From an uncultured Bacteroidales bacterium (GTDB lineage: Bacteria > Bacteroidota > Bacteroidia > Bacteroidales > Muribaculaceae), in the NCBI GenBank assembly GCA_947175575.1, contig CAMWNG010000001.1, positions 62,001 to 126,000 on the forward strand: a stretch of DNA of 64,000 bases, read 5' to 3'. The position numbers and the translations under genes are program-made. Under the pieces are notes generated by a model. That model was not told the origin of the DNA. It ran no database searches and saw nothing but the letters and a program-made list of their open reading frames with translations. Below are positions 25,760 to 34,128 of the stretch, one piece after another. The first letter of the stretch is position 1, and the number at the start of each line of letters is the position of its first letter.

Positions 25760-26797
25760 TTATTTACGTGTGAAAAAATTTATTTTCTTCAACAGTGTAT
25801 TCTTACGTTCAAGCACGAACACATCGATAACCAGAAATATCAACGCGATCCAAGCGAAAGCCGGGAATTGCTCGGCTCCTGAGCTGTATGTCACATGTTT
25901 GAATTCTGATTTCTGAAGTTTCTCAAGCTGAGCCACAAGTTTGTCGAGAGCGTCAGATGATGCGCCATTGACAAAAATTCCGTTTCCTGCTGCAGCAATT
26001 TCAGCCGCGAGTCCTTCGTTGAGCGTGGAAAGAACCATCTGGCCGTTTTGGTCAGAGATGTATTCGCCCCGGCGCCCTTCGCGTGGAATCGGCATTCCCT
26101 TGGCGGTGCCGAGTCCTATTACATCGACCTGAATATCGCGTTCTGCCGCAGCTTTGGCAGCTTCTACGGCATCACCTTCGTGATCTTCAGCGTCGGTGAT
26201 GAGAATGATCGCCTTATGAATATTCTCATCGGGCGAAAAACCGTTAGTTGCCATTGAGATAGCTTCAGCGACCGATGTTCCCTGATAGGCCATCATCGAG
26301 GGAGTAAGTTCATTGAAATACATGCGTGCCGCATTGAAGTCAGTTGTCATCGGGAACTGAACTTTAGCTGAGCCGGCGAAAACTACCAGTCCCACCTTGT
26401 CATTGGTCAGACGTCCGAACAACTTTTCCATAAGAAGGCGCGCACGGTCGATTCGCGGAGTGCCGTCGGGATTATCTGTCGAGGACGCTAACATGGAGTT
26501 TGAAACGTCAAATGCGACCATCACTTCTATGCCGGCCACAGTTTCGTTCTGTTCCTTTGATCCAGCCCTTGGACGTGCGAGCACAAAGATCAGCGCTGTA
26601 AGCGCGATAAGACGTAGCGTAAGTTTTATGGCGGGTTTGTAGGGTGATGCTTCAGGCATGAGATGAGCGATGACACCCGGTTGCCCGAATTTTGCCAACC
26701 GGCGTTTTCGCGCGCGACGTCCGAGCCAGAACGCGAGAACAAACAGCGGCACCAGCCACAGAAGATATAATAGATATGGATTAGCGAAATCAAACAT
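25760..26797 (-). CDS. batB: BatB, von Willebrand factor A-domain membrane protein
   Basis: 345 residues. Two N-terminal membrane segments (YLLYLLWLVPLFVLAFWLG; LTLRLIALTALIFVLARP) precede a VWA domain whose metal-ion site is complete: DVSNS at about 97-101, a Thr in YQGTSVAEAI and LITDAEDHEGD. A C-terminal segment (FAWIALIFLVIDVFVLERKN) re-enters the membrane. BatA and BatB are paralogous VWA proteins of the aerotolerance operon, which are thought to act with the MoxR ATPase. 10 nt after batA. Confidence 0.92.
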   Translation of the reverse strand: MFDFANPYLLYLLWLVPLFVLAFWLGRRARKRRLAKFGQPGVIAHLMPEASPYKPAIKLTLRLIALTALIFVLARPRAGSKEQNETVAGIEVMVAFDVSNSMLASSTDNPDGTPRIDRARLLMEKLFGRLTNDKVGLVVFAGSAKVQFPMTTDFNAARMYFNELTPSMMAYQGTSVAEAISMATNGFSPDENIHKAIILITDAEDHEGDAVEAAKAAAERDIQVDVIGLGTAKGMPIPREGRRGEYISDQNGQMVLSTLNEGLAAEIAAAGNGIFVNGASSDALDKLVAQLEKLQKSEFKHVTYSSGAEQFPAFAWIALIFLVIDVFVLERKNTLLKKINFFTRK

Positions 26798-26807
26798 AGT
26801 TTATAGT

Positions 26808-27794
26808 TTATGGAATAGGACGGAAGAACATCCGGCGCAGTAACATCTCGAATGCGAAAAGACCGAACGCAAGCCAGGCCCAAAGCATGTAGTTGTCCTC
26901 GGTGTGAGAAAACATCTTTACATCCATACGGGTCTTTTCAAGAGCGTCAATCTCCGCAAATATGTTCTGAAGCGCGGCATTATCCGTGGCACGGAAATAT
27001 TTACCGCCGGTAATATTCGCGATGGCGTTAAGTGTGGCTTCGTCAATCTCTACTTTCTGTTTCTGAAATTCTATGCGACCGAATACGTTGCGCACCGGAT
27101 AATCAGCCATGCCGTTTGTACCGATTCCGACAGTATAGATTTTCACACCAAGTTCTTTCGCAACTTCGGCTGCGGAGAGCGGCGCTACAATACCGGTGTT
27201 ATTCGAACCGTCGGTAAGCAGGATGATACTTTTGGATTTTGCCTGGCCTTCTTTCAGTCGATTCAGAGAGGTGGCGATACCGTCACCGATGGCCGTACCG
27301 TCCTCGAGCATACCGATCTGAACGCCTTCCAGATAATTCAGAAGTTGGGTGCGGTCAATCGTCATAGGCATACCGGTAAGACTCTCACCCGCGAACAGTA
27401 CAAGGCCGAGATTGTCGTTCTCACGTCCTTGAACAAATGCCGATGCCACAGTCTTCGCCGCACCGAAACGGTCCGGTTGAAAATCACGGGCATACATCGA
27501 ACTTGAAATATCAAGTGCGAGAACTATATCGGTGCCTTGGGTAGACGATGTGCTCCAGCGGTCGCTCATCTGAGGACGTGCGAGCACAACGATCAGACCG
27601 CCGATAGCACCCATCCGCAACGCAAAGAGAAAATGTCTCAGATATTGCTTCCAGGAGCGAGGCATATCCGCGAAGGCGGATGTACTGGACATCCCCATCG
27701 AAGGATAGGAGTTGCGCTGATGAAAAATGTACCAGACTGTAAGAATCACGGGCACAACCAGCAGCCACAGAATATTGGGATGTGCAAATTGCAT
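26808..27794 (-). CDS. batA: BatA, von Willebrand factor A-domain membrane protein
   Basis: 328 residues. N-terminal membrane anchors (ILWLLVVPVILTVWYIF; MGAIGGLIVVLARP) are followed by a VWA domain with an intact metal site: DISSS at about 95-99, Thr in LEDGTAIGDGI, and LLTDGSNNTG. A C-terminal membrane helix (YMLWAWLAFGLFAFEMLLRRMFF) ends the protein. Paralogous to BatB. It follows the unnamed membrane protein by 6 nt. Confidence 0.92.
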   Translation of the reverse strand: MQFAHPNILWLLVVPVILTVWYIFHQRNSYPSMGMSSTSAFADMPRSWKQYLRHFLFALRMGAIGGLIVVLARPQMSDRWSTSSTQGTDIVLALDISSSMYARDFQPDRFGAAKTVASAFVQGRENDNLGLVLFAGESLTGMPMTIDRTQLLNYLEGVQIGMLEDGTAIGDGIATSLNRLKEGQAKSKSIILLTDGSNNTGIVAPLSAAEVAKELGVKIYTVGIGTNGMADYPVRNVFGRIEFQKQKVEIDEATLNAIANITGGKYFRATDNAALQNIFAEIDALEKTRMDVKMFSHTEDNYMLWAWLAFGLFAFEMLLRRMFFRPIP

Positions 27795-27800
27795 AAGTTA

Positions 27801-28757
27801 CTATTGCTTGTTTTCTTTAGTTTTCGGTTTGCCGTCACCTTCGTTTTCGGAGACTTCCGGAGCAGGTTTAGTGTCTTCGACAAACTGTACGACATTATTG
27901 AATGTCTTGATATTATCATCGGGAAGGGGCCGGATATTGGCGAATTTGACAAAGTCGGCCAGTTCAAGAATCTGCTTGATGCGCGGTTGATTGTCTCGTG
28001 TGAGGGGATTGCTGCGGAGTGTCTGCAAAATCTGTGTAGTGGACATTTCCATCGCATATATGCCGAAACGACGCTCGAGATATGTGCGCAGAATGTCAAC
28101 AAGATTAGTATAGAACTCTTTCTCACGTCCACTTTCGGCCAGTTTCTTTTCACGTAATCGACCGAGTTCAGCCATAGCCGCCTCATAAGGATCGACAGGC
28201 TTGACATGACGTACGATAAGGGTACCGTGCTTCCGATAGATGAGGAAAAGACTCACGCCGACTCCGGCAAGAGCGATACCGAGGAGTGCCCAGAAAATCC
28301 AGTCGGGAACATAATCATACCATTTGCGTGGAGGATTGACCGTTCCTGCCATCGGATTAATGGTTTCGAGCGAATCAAGTTCCACGGGCATTATCTTTAG
28401 AGAAAGCGCGTTACTGAATGCTGTATCGGAGCCATAGACATATCGGAACGGCGGAAAAGTGACTGATCCGGGTTCGAATGCCTGAATTCTCAACTTATAT
28501 TTGAATCCCCCCGGGAACGTATCAGCCTCGACTGACGAAAAGTCGAAAGGTCCGGCTTCTGCACCGGCTTCCGGAAGGTCGATGAATACGCCACGCTTTT
28601 CGGCATCAGCAATATCAACGGTAATCTGAGCGTAATCGCCCATCTCAACGGAGGCAGAGTCAATCGACGCTGTCACACGCGGAGCTACCGCATGAACCGT
28701 GAATGCCGGAACAAGCAATACGCCGGCCAGAAATTTTTTTATATGAAATCTATTCAT
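27801..28757 (-). CDS. Bat-operon membrane protein with BatD-like cytoplasmic tail
   Basis: About 318 residues from MNRFHIKKFLAGVLLVPAFTVHA; the track adds one GTG codon. The DUF58 stop and this ATG overlap by one base (TGATG). A signal peptide and an Ig-like periplasmic domain (RVTASIDSASVEMGDYAQITVDIA) lead to one membrane helix (WIFWALLGIALAGVGVSLFLIY) and a cytoplasmic helical domain (EFYTNLVDILRTYLERRFGI...TTQILQTLRSN). It looks like a short relative of BatD with the same topology and tail. A gene of this type is usual between DUF58 and batA in Bacteroidales, from memory. Confidence 0.8.
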   Translation of the reverse strand: MNRFHIKKFLAGVLLVPAFTVHAVAPRVTASIDSASVEMGDYAQITVDIADAEKRGVFIDLPEAGAEAGPFDFSSVEADTFPGGFKYKLRIQAFEPGSVTFPPFRYVYGSDTAFSNALSLKIMPVELDSLETINPMAGTVNPPRKWYDYVPDWIFWALLGIALAGVGVSLFLIYRKHGTLIVRHVKPVDPYEAAMAELGRLREKKLAESGREKEFYTNLVDILRTYLERRFGIYAMEMSTTQILQTLRSNPLTRDNQPRIKQILELADFVKFANIRPLPDDNIKTFNNVVQFVEDTKPAPEVSENEGDGKPKTKENKQ

Positions 28758-29626
28758 CACACACGTTTCTTGAACAGGCCCATCAGGGCTTTTACATAAT
28801 CCTCATCCGTTGCGACAGAGGTAAAATTCACCCTACTCTTCTTGAGTTGTTCCGACATAGCTTGCTGACGGTCATACCACCATTTTGCGTAAGCTTTGCG
28901 CACACGCGACGAACCGGTATCCACCCATCGGGTAGCGCCGCTTTCCAGATCGGTAAGGCGCATCAAGCCTACATCAGGAAGTTGAGCGTCACGACGGTCG
29001 TAGACCTGAACGGCCATCACGTCATGTTTGTTTCGGGCGAGAGACAATGCCTGCCGATACTCATGACTGTCGATAAAATCAGATATGATGAATACCGTGG
29101 CGCGTTTGCGCATCGCATCAGTGAAATAGCGCAAGGCTACCGATAGGTCGGTACCCTTACTTTCGGGTTCGAAGTTCAACAGTTCGCGTATTATCAGGAG
29201 AATATGCTTCTTGCCTTTTTTCGGCGGAATGAACTTTTCCACTTTGTCTGAGAAGAAAAGCGCACCGATTTTGTCATTGTTCTGACTTGCCGAGAATGCC
29301 AGCGTAGCAGCAATTTCGGCTATCATATCGCGTTTTTCAACCCCGACAGCGCCGAACTCGCGCGATCCGCTGACGTCTACCATGAGCATGACAGTCAGTT
29401 CACGCTCTTCTTCGAAAACTTTTACGAAAGGTTTGTTATGTCGCGCGGTGACATTCCAGTCAATGTCGCGGATGTCATCACCATATTGGTACTCGCGGAC
29501 TTCGGAGAACATCATGCCGCGTCCTTTGAAGGCGGAGTGGTATTCCCCGGCAAAAATATTCTGCGACAGTCCCCGGGTCTTTATCTCGATCTTGCGGACT
29601 TTCTTCAGAAGTTCATTAGCATCCAT
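28757..29626 (-). CDS. DUF58-family protein of the Bat operon
   Basis: 289 residues. The family signature is plain: GRGMMFSEVREYQYGDDIRDIDWNVTARHNKPFVKVFEEERELTVMLMVDVSGS, with a VWA-like DVSGS. HVFIISD-type TVFIISDFIDS gives another metal-site strand. DUF58 proteins almost always sit next to a MoxR ATPase and VWA proteins, as here, and are thought to be part of the same chaperone-like complex. Cytoplasmic, no membrane segment. 27 nt after moxR. Confidence 0.9.
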   Translation of the reverse strand: MDANELLKKVRKIEIKTRGLSQNIFAGEYHSAFKGRGMMFSEVREYQYGDDIRDIDWNVTARHNKPFVKVFEEERELTVMLMVDVSGSREFGAVGVEKRDMIAEIAATLAFSASQNNDKIGALFFSDKVEKFIPPKKGKKHILLIIRELLNFEPESKGTDLSVALRYFTDAMRKRATVFIISDFIDSHEYRQALSLARNKHDVMAVQVYDRRDAQLPDVGLMRLTDLESGATRWVDTGSSRVRKAYAKWWYDRQQAMSEQLKKSRVNFTSVATDEDYVKALMGLFKKRV

Positions 29627-29653
29627 TTGACACCGCTGTAATTAATTCAATAA

Positions 29654-30649
29654 TCAAGGAACTTGAACTTTGTCAAGAATCTCAGTTATGATTTCATCGG
29701 TAGTGATGTTGTTAGCCTCGGCCTCATAGGTTACACCGATACGATGACGGAGAACATCGTGGCATACAGCAATCACATCCTCCGGCACCACATAGCCGCG
29801 ACCGTGTATGAACGCGTATGCGCGAGCTGCGCGGGCAAGCGATATCGACGCACGCGGCGATGCCCCGAAAGCAATGATGCCTGTAAGATCATTAAGCCCG
29901 AAATCTGCCGGGAAACGTGTGGCGAAAACGATGTCCACGATATAACGCTCGATCTTTTCATCCACATATATCTGTTCTACTACTTTCTGAGCCTCGATAA
30001 TTTCCTCAGGCTTGAGCAGGGGCTGAACTTTGCGTTTTTCGTTAGAGATATTCTGTCGGATGATCAGTTTCTCTTCTTCTTTCGAAGGATAACCGATAAT
30101 CACTTTCATGAGGAATCGGTCGACCTGCGCTTCGGGAAGCGGATAGGTGCCTTCCTGTTCGATAGGATTCTGGGTAGCCATCACCAGGAAGGGTTCATCA
30201 AGCGGGAAAGTGCTCTCGCCGATGGTAACCTGACGTTCCTGCATGGCCTCCAGAAGTGCGGACTGCACTTTTGCGGGAGCACGGTTTATTTCATCCGCAA
30301 GTACGAAGTTGGCGAAAATCGGGCCTTTCTTGACCTGGAAAGTCTCGTTTTTTACGCTATATACCATCGTACCGATGACGTCGGCCGGAAGCAAGTCAGG
30401 TGTAAACTGGATACGACTATATTTCGCATCGATAAGCTGTGCGAGAGTCTTGATAGCGAGAGTCTTGGCCAGACCGGGGACACCTTCGAGAAGCACATGC
30501 CCATTGCTGAGCAATGCTATGAGCAAAGATTCCACGAGATGTTTCTGTCCGACGATGGTCTGATCCATGCCGTGGGTTATGATGTTGATGAAGTCGCTCT
30601 TAGAGGCAACCAGAGCGTTGAGATCGCGAATGTTTACAGAGTCGCTCAT
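29654..30649 (-). CDS. MoxR-family AAA+ ATPase
   Basis: 331 residues. Walker A is a MoxR variant, [11 protein letters not shown] (GxxGxAKT), with Walker B [30 protein letters not shown] and sensor 1 [22 protein letters not shown], all hallmark sequences. The C-terminal lid contains [18 protein letters not shown]. MoxR ATPases act as chaperones that load metal ions or cofactors with VWA partners; BatA and BatB are the likely partners here. First gene of the nine-gene bat-bcp operon, about 60 nt after its promoter box. Confidence 0.93.
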   Translation of the reverse strand: [331 protein letters not shown]

Positions 30650-30717
30650 ATAGTTTTTATATGGTTTTTATGTTATTGATTACGTGACAGGATAGTAAGA
30701 CTTCATTCTTACCTACA

Positions 30718-30725
30718 CAAAGTTA
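30718..30725 (-). promoter_or_regulatory. Promoter -7 box for the bat-bcp operon
   Basis: TAACTTTG on the minus strand, 69 nt upstream of the moxR start codon. No TTTG is found at the usual -33 distance. The rest of the 30650-30885 gap holds only this box and the hairpin at 30840-30872. Confidence 0.55.
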
Positions 30726-30839
30726 CTAAGAAAACAAACAAGGATTCCGAACCAAATGTTAATTTAACCTATAATTGCTTTAGCAGATTGAAGTCTTAAC
30801 ATTTTTTGTATAATAAGAGAGTGCATGTAAAATAAAATT

Positions 30840-30872
30840 AACACGTCGTCGCTGTTCGGGCGACGACGTGTT
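30840..30872 (-). terminator. Terminator after the HU-LysM gene
   Basis: AACACGTCGTCGC pairs perfectly with GCGACGACGTGTT (13 bp, 7-nt loop) and is followed on the minus strand by AATTTTATTTT. It closes the proS-to-HU string 14 nt after the last stop. Confidence 0.85.
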
Positions 30873-30885
30873 ATCAGTTTCATAA

Positions 30886-32043
30886 TCAGAATTTGTATTT
30901 ACGAGACAACTCTCCGATGAGTTTTGAGGCCTTGGCCGCGGTGGCCTGAGGTGTCTCTTCCTCAAAAGTCGATTTGTCAGGTATCAGAACTTTCGTTCCG
31001 GGGGCTATCTTGTTCGGATTGCCAAGCCCTGGATTCGCTTCATATATGAAAATCCAATAGTTTTTAACCCCATAATGTTCTTTTGCAAGAATGGCCAGAT
31101 ATCTTTTATTGGTAACGGTGTCGTAAACCGGTTCTGCCTTCTTGGATGATTCCGGCGCGTCTGTCACGACCGTTTCAGGCTCATTGATCGCCGTTCGGAT
31201 CTCCGGCGTCTCTTCAGGCATCTGTTCATCAGGCATAGGGGTAGTTTCGGTCATTTCAGCAGGTGTTTCTACAACTACTTCCTGACTTTCCTCAACAGTT
31301 TCAGTCTCAGGATATTCGAAATCTTCAGGCAGGCTGTATGCGCCCATCGCTTTTCCTGCAAAATATCCTCCGCAGAGGCCTACTATCAGCCCGATCAATA
31401 TACCTGCGACTAACCACAGCGTACGGTTCTGTTCTGGAGAGGCCGGAGCATCCTGTTCTTCTTCAATTTCTTCAGGGATCGGTTCGTGTTTTAACTCGCC
31501 GGCTGGCTCTTCATCCTCGGGCTCGAGCACCGGTGCCGGAACATCTTCCGATACAGCGGTATTTTCACATTCATCTGACACTTCAGACGTGTTATTTTCC
31601 GTGTCCTCCGGAACACTGACGGTTATATCCTCAGCTGCAACATCCGGAGTCTGGTCGGGCGTTGCGGTCAATGGAATCTCAGCGGGTTCGGCCACCATCT
31701 CCGAACGAAATTCGTTGGGAATCTCGTCGCGGGCGTCATCAGCCGGTAATACTGAAATTTCCTGTTCGGCACCATCGTTAAGTTCTACCGCTTCAAAGGC
31801 TGCAAACGGCTCGTTCAGGCATGCGGCCAGTTCAGGTTCAGGTCTGAAAAGAACCGGATGGGAAATATCGGCACCTCTGACGAATGCTCCGAGTCCCTTG
31901 ATCTCAACTATTTCACCGGAGCTGAGTCCCTGTTCTACCGTTGCGAAAAGTTCATGCAGAAATCTGCGTACATCAGCAGGCGAAATGCCTGTGGCCACCG
32001 AGATTTTGGAAATCAGTGAAGGAAGATTAATTGGCTGATTCAT
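30886..32043 (-). CDS. HU-domain / transmembrane / LysM fusion protein
   Basis: 385 residues with an unusual order. Residues 1 to about 90 look like an HU/IHF DNA-binding domain (LISKISVATGISPADVRRFLHELFATVEQGLSSGEIVEIKGLGAFVRG), although the C-terminal arm is short. An acidic, Pro/Glu-rich linker follows (to about 205), then one membrane helix (LWLVAGILIGLIVGLCGGYFAG, about 209-230), a second acidic linker, and a LysM domain (YLAILAKEHYGVKNYW...GNPNKIAPGTKVLIP, about 315-355). If the N-terminus is cytoplasmic, one protein would touch both DNA and peptidoglycan. It overlaps the preceding HU gene by 17 nt. Confidence 0.85.
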   Translation of the reverse strand: MNQPINLPSLISKISVATGISPADVRRFLHELFATVEQGLSSGEIVEIKGLGAFVRGADISHPVLFRPEPELAACLNEPFAAFEAVELNDGAEQEISVLPADDARDEIPNEFRSEMVAEPAEIPLTATPDQTPDVAAEDITVSVPEDTENNTSEVSDECENTAVSEDVPAPVLEPEDEEPAGELKHEPIPEEIEEEQDAPASPEQNRTLWLVAGILIGLIVGLCGGYFAGKAMGAYSLPEDFEYPETETVEESQEVVVETPAEMTETTPMPDEQMPEETPEIRTAINEPETVVTDAPESSKKAEPVYDTVTNKRYLAILAKEHYGVKNYWIFIYEANPGLGNPNKIAPGTKVLIPDKSTFEEETPQATAAKASKLIGELSRKYKF

Positions 32044-32317
32044 CCTTAAAAAGCTTTTTGCGCAACATGGCTGCAGGTGTGAATACTAAAGATATCTGTG
32101 GCGGCAACAACATTCGCTTTCCGGATACATGGTCCGTTACCACTTCCTCATCATTTTTGACGGCCGCGAATGTTCCGAATGACGGGATAGCCACATGGTC
32201 TCCGTCTGTCGCCGCTTTGCTAACGGCTGAGACAAAAGCTGTAAGCAGATTCCGGACTTCCCCGGAATCTATATCCAGCCTTGCCGAAATATTCTGTACA
32301 AGTGTTTTTGTATCCAT
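32027..32317 (-). CDS. HU-family DNA-binding protein
   Basis: 96 residues, the normal size for HU/IHF: the helical dimerisation part (LVQNISARLDIDSGEVRNLLTAFVSAVSKAATDGDHVAIPSFGTFAAVKND) and the arm region (HVSGKRMLLPPQISLVFTPAAMLRKKLF). The canonical Arg-Asn-Pro tip of HU arms is replaced by SGKRMLLPPQ, as in divergent Bacteroidota HU proteins. Its end overlaps the start of the HU-LysM gene by 17 nt, suggesting coupled translation and possibly heterodimers. Confidence 0.88.
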   Translation of the reverse strand: MDTKTLVQNISARLDIDSGEVRNLLTAFVSAVSKAATDGDHVAIPSFGTFAAVKNDEEVVTDHVSGKRMLLPPQISLVFTPAAMLRKKLFKDESAN

Positions 32318-32330
32318 AATAATATCTTAA

Positions 32331-32358
32331 CTATATCTTCTATATTCTATATTCTATA
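32331..32358. repeat. AT-rich short tandem repeat upstream of the HU gene
   Basis: The 7-mer CTATATT occurs twice in tandem (32340-32353), flanked by partial copies (CTATATC and CTATA). It fills most of the 49-nt gap between umuC and the HU gene and lies where a promoter or a slippage-prone switch could sit. Confidence 0.5.
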
Positions 32359-32366
32359 AATGAGAA

Positions 32367-33638
32367 TTAGCGGTTGCAGTTTATGATTATCGAATGGTCA
32401 AGTCTTGTTGAGTACAAGCGGCTACGCCGTTCGCTGCGCACGATGGATTCTACCGGACTATATGCCGCGACATGAACGGTGTCATGAGAGACCGATGATG
32501 CATTTATACGGTCGAGCACACACATAAGACGAGCCCTTTTGGCTCGTTCCTCAGCGTCAGTGAACAACGATCTCCTCACAGCACGAATAGGAATCACTTC
32601 GTTGATTATTATTCCGGCTTTCTTATATTGGTATCCCTGCTTATAAACACTCCGCAGACATTCGGTAGCCATAGCCACCAGACCGATGGTGTCACAGGTG
32701 GCTTCCGGCAACTGACGGAATGCGGAATTATAATATTGTGGCAGATCTTTACGCATGGAGTTCGTATGAAGGAACACCGATATCGATACTGCGGCACAAC
32801 CCTGGGCGCGCAACTTGCGCGACACTATAGTAGCGAACAAGGCGACCGCCTGACGCAAATCCTCGAAATTTTCAAGCATACGTCCGAACGAACGGGAACA
32901 AATCATCTGCTTTTTGGCCGTTTCTTCCTGTTCGACCGAAATGCAGGCATCGCCATTGAGTTCACGCCAGGTCCGCTCACCTACTATATTCAGCATACGC
33001 TTTACTCCCGCCTGATCCATATCTGCAAAATCAAGTGCAGTACGTACTCCTATATTGTCGAAGTGACGCCGCAGACGGCGCCCTACTCCCCACACATCCT
33101 TTATCGGTGTAAGGCTCAAAGCTTTGCGACGGCGCTCTTCGGAGTCTATAATCGCACAGGAGCGATAGGCCGGATACTTTTTTGCGAATCGCGCGGCCAC
33201 CTTTGCAAGAGTTTTGGTAGATGCTATACCTAAGGAGGTGGGAATACCTGTACAACGGCGTATTTTCCGCACGATCTCCCTACCTAATACTTCAAGTTCA
33301 GAACCGTTAACTCCATCGAGATAAAGAAACGCCTCGTCAATCGAATATATTTCAATTTCGGGTACGATAGACCCGAGTATGGCCATTACGCGGGAGGACA
33401 TATCACCATAAAGCCTGTGATTCCCTGAAAGTGCCCTGACTCCTTGCCTCAGACACATCTCCTTTATCTGAAAAAAAGGATCACCACGTTTGATGCCGAG
33501 GGCTTTGGCCTCGTTTGAGAGCGCAACCACACATCCGTCGTTATTAGATAATACAACGACAGGACGGGCACGAAGCGAAGGGTCAAAAACACGTTCGCAC
33601 GACACGAAAAAGTTATTGCAATCGATCAGGCCAACCAT
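32367..33638 (-). CDS. umuC: UmuC, Y-family translesion DNA polymerase V subunit
   Basis: 423 residues. The polymerase opens [18 protein letters not shown] with the first catalytic Asp. [12 protein letters not shown] carries the second Asp-Glu pair, and [16 protein letters not shown] is the finger segment. The C-terminal domain of UmuC proteins follows ([16 protein letters not shown]...[18 protein letters not shown]). UmuC copies damaged DNA as part of an SOS response when bound to cleaved UmuD. It starts 9 nt after umuD. Confidence 0.95.
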   Translation of the reverse strand: MVGLIDCNNFFVSCERVFDPSLRARPVVVLSNNDGCVVALSNEAKALGIKRGDPFFQIKEMCLRQGVRALSGNHRLYGDMSSRVMAILGSIVPEIEIYSIDEAFLYLDGVNGSELEVLGREIVRKIRRCTGIPTSLGIASTKTLAKVAARFAKKYPAYRSCAIIDSEERRRKALSLTPIKDVWGVGRRLRRHFDNIGVRTALDFADMDQAGVKRMLNIVGERTWRELNGDACISVEQEETAKKQMICSRSFGRMLENFEDLRQAVALFATIVSRKLRAQGCAAVSISVFLHTNSMRKDLPQYYNSAFRQLPEATCDTIGLVAMATECLRSVYKQGYQYKKAGIIINEVIPIRAVRRSLFTDAEERAKRARLMCVLDRINASSVSHDTVHVAAYSPVESIVRSERRSRLYSTRLDHSIIINCNR

Positions 33639-33647
33639 ACATCTCTT

Positions 33648-34103
33648 TTATTCGTCGGTCTTGCGCTTCTTGGATCGGTTGCGCCGATGCTGTTTGATGG
33701 AATGTGTGACTACCCCCCATACTTCAAATTCGCGGTCGGGAGTTACGAGAATGGGATCGAATGATTCATTTGACGGCACGAGCCATACCTGATCTTTTAC
33801 GAGTGACAAGCGTTTGAGTGTAAACTCGCCGTCGATACAGCAGACGGCCATATCTCCGTCCTTGGGTTCAAGCGAACGATCGATCACGAGCAGATCTCCG
33901 TCCTCGATTCCGTCTCCTATCATGGATTCTCCCGACACTCTGGCATAGAAAGTTGATGCAGGATGCTGCACAAGCTCATGATTGAGATCTATGGCTTCCG
34001 AAAGATAATCCTGTGCAGGAGAGGGAAATCCGGCCTGAATTCCCATATCAGCTAACGGAAGGCGGACTTGCCCGGTGAGTTCCGGGCGCAAGATATGTAT
34101 CAT
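33648..34103 (-). CDS. umuD: UmuD, LexA-type self-cleaving subunit of polymerase V
   Basis: About 151 residues. The start is set at MIHILRPELTGQVRLPL, which follows a GAGGTGAG ribosome-binding-like stretch and matches the family N-terminus; the track start 16 codons upstream overlaps the glycosyltransferase. The RecA-stimulated cleavage site lies in QAGFPSPAQDY (Ala-Gly). The catalytic Ser is in VSGESMIGDGIEDGD and Lys in GEFTLKRL. S24 peptidases of this type are cleaved to the active UmuD' form. The C-terminal HRRNRSKKRK tail is unusually basic. Confidence 0.93.
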   Translation of the reverse strand: MIHILRPELTGQVRLPLADMGIQAGFPSPAQDYLSEAIDLNHELVQHPASTFYARVSGESMIGDGIEDGDLLVIDRSLEPKDGDMAVCCIDGEFTLKRLSLVKDQVWLVPSNESFDPILVTPDREFEVWGVVTHSIKQHRRNRSKKRKTDE

Positions 34104-34128
34104 AATCTCACCTCGCTTCATGCCGTGG

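Noticed and set aside
29663-30679. 338-residue plus-strand ORF opposite moxR
   Set aside because: Antisense shadow of a perfectly recognisable MoxR ATPase.
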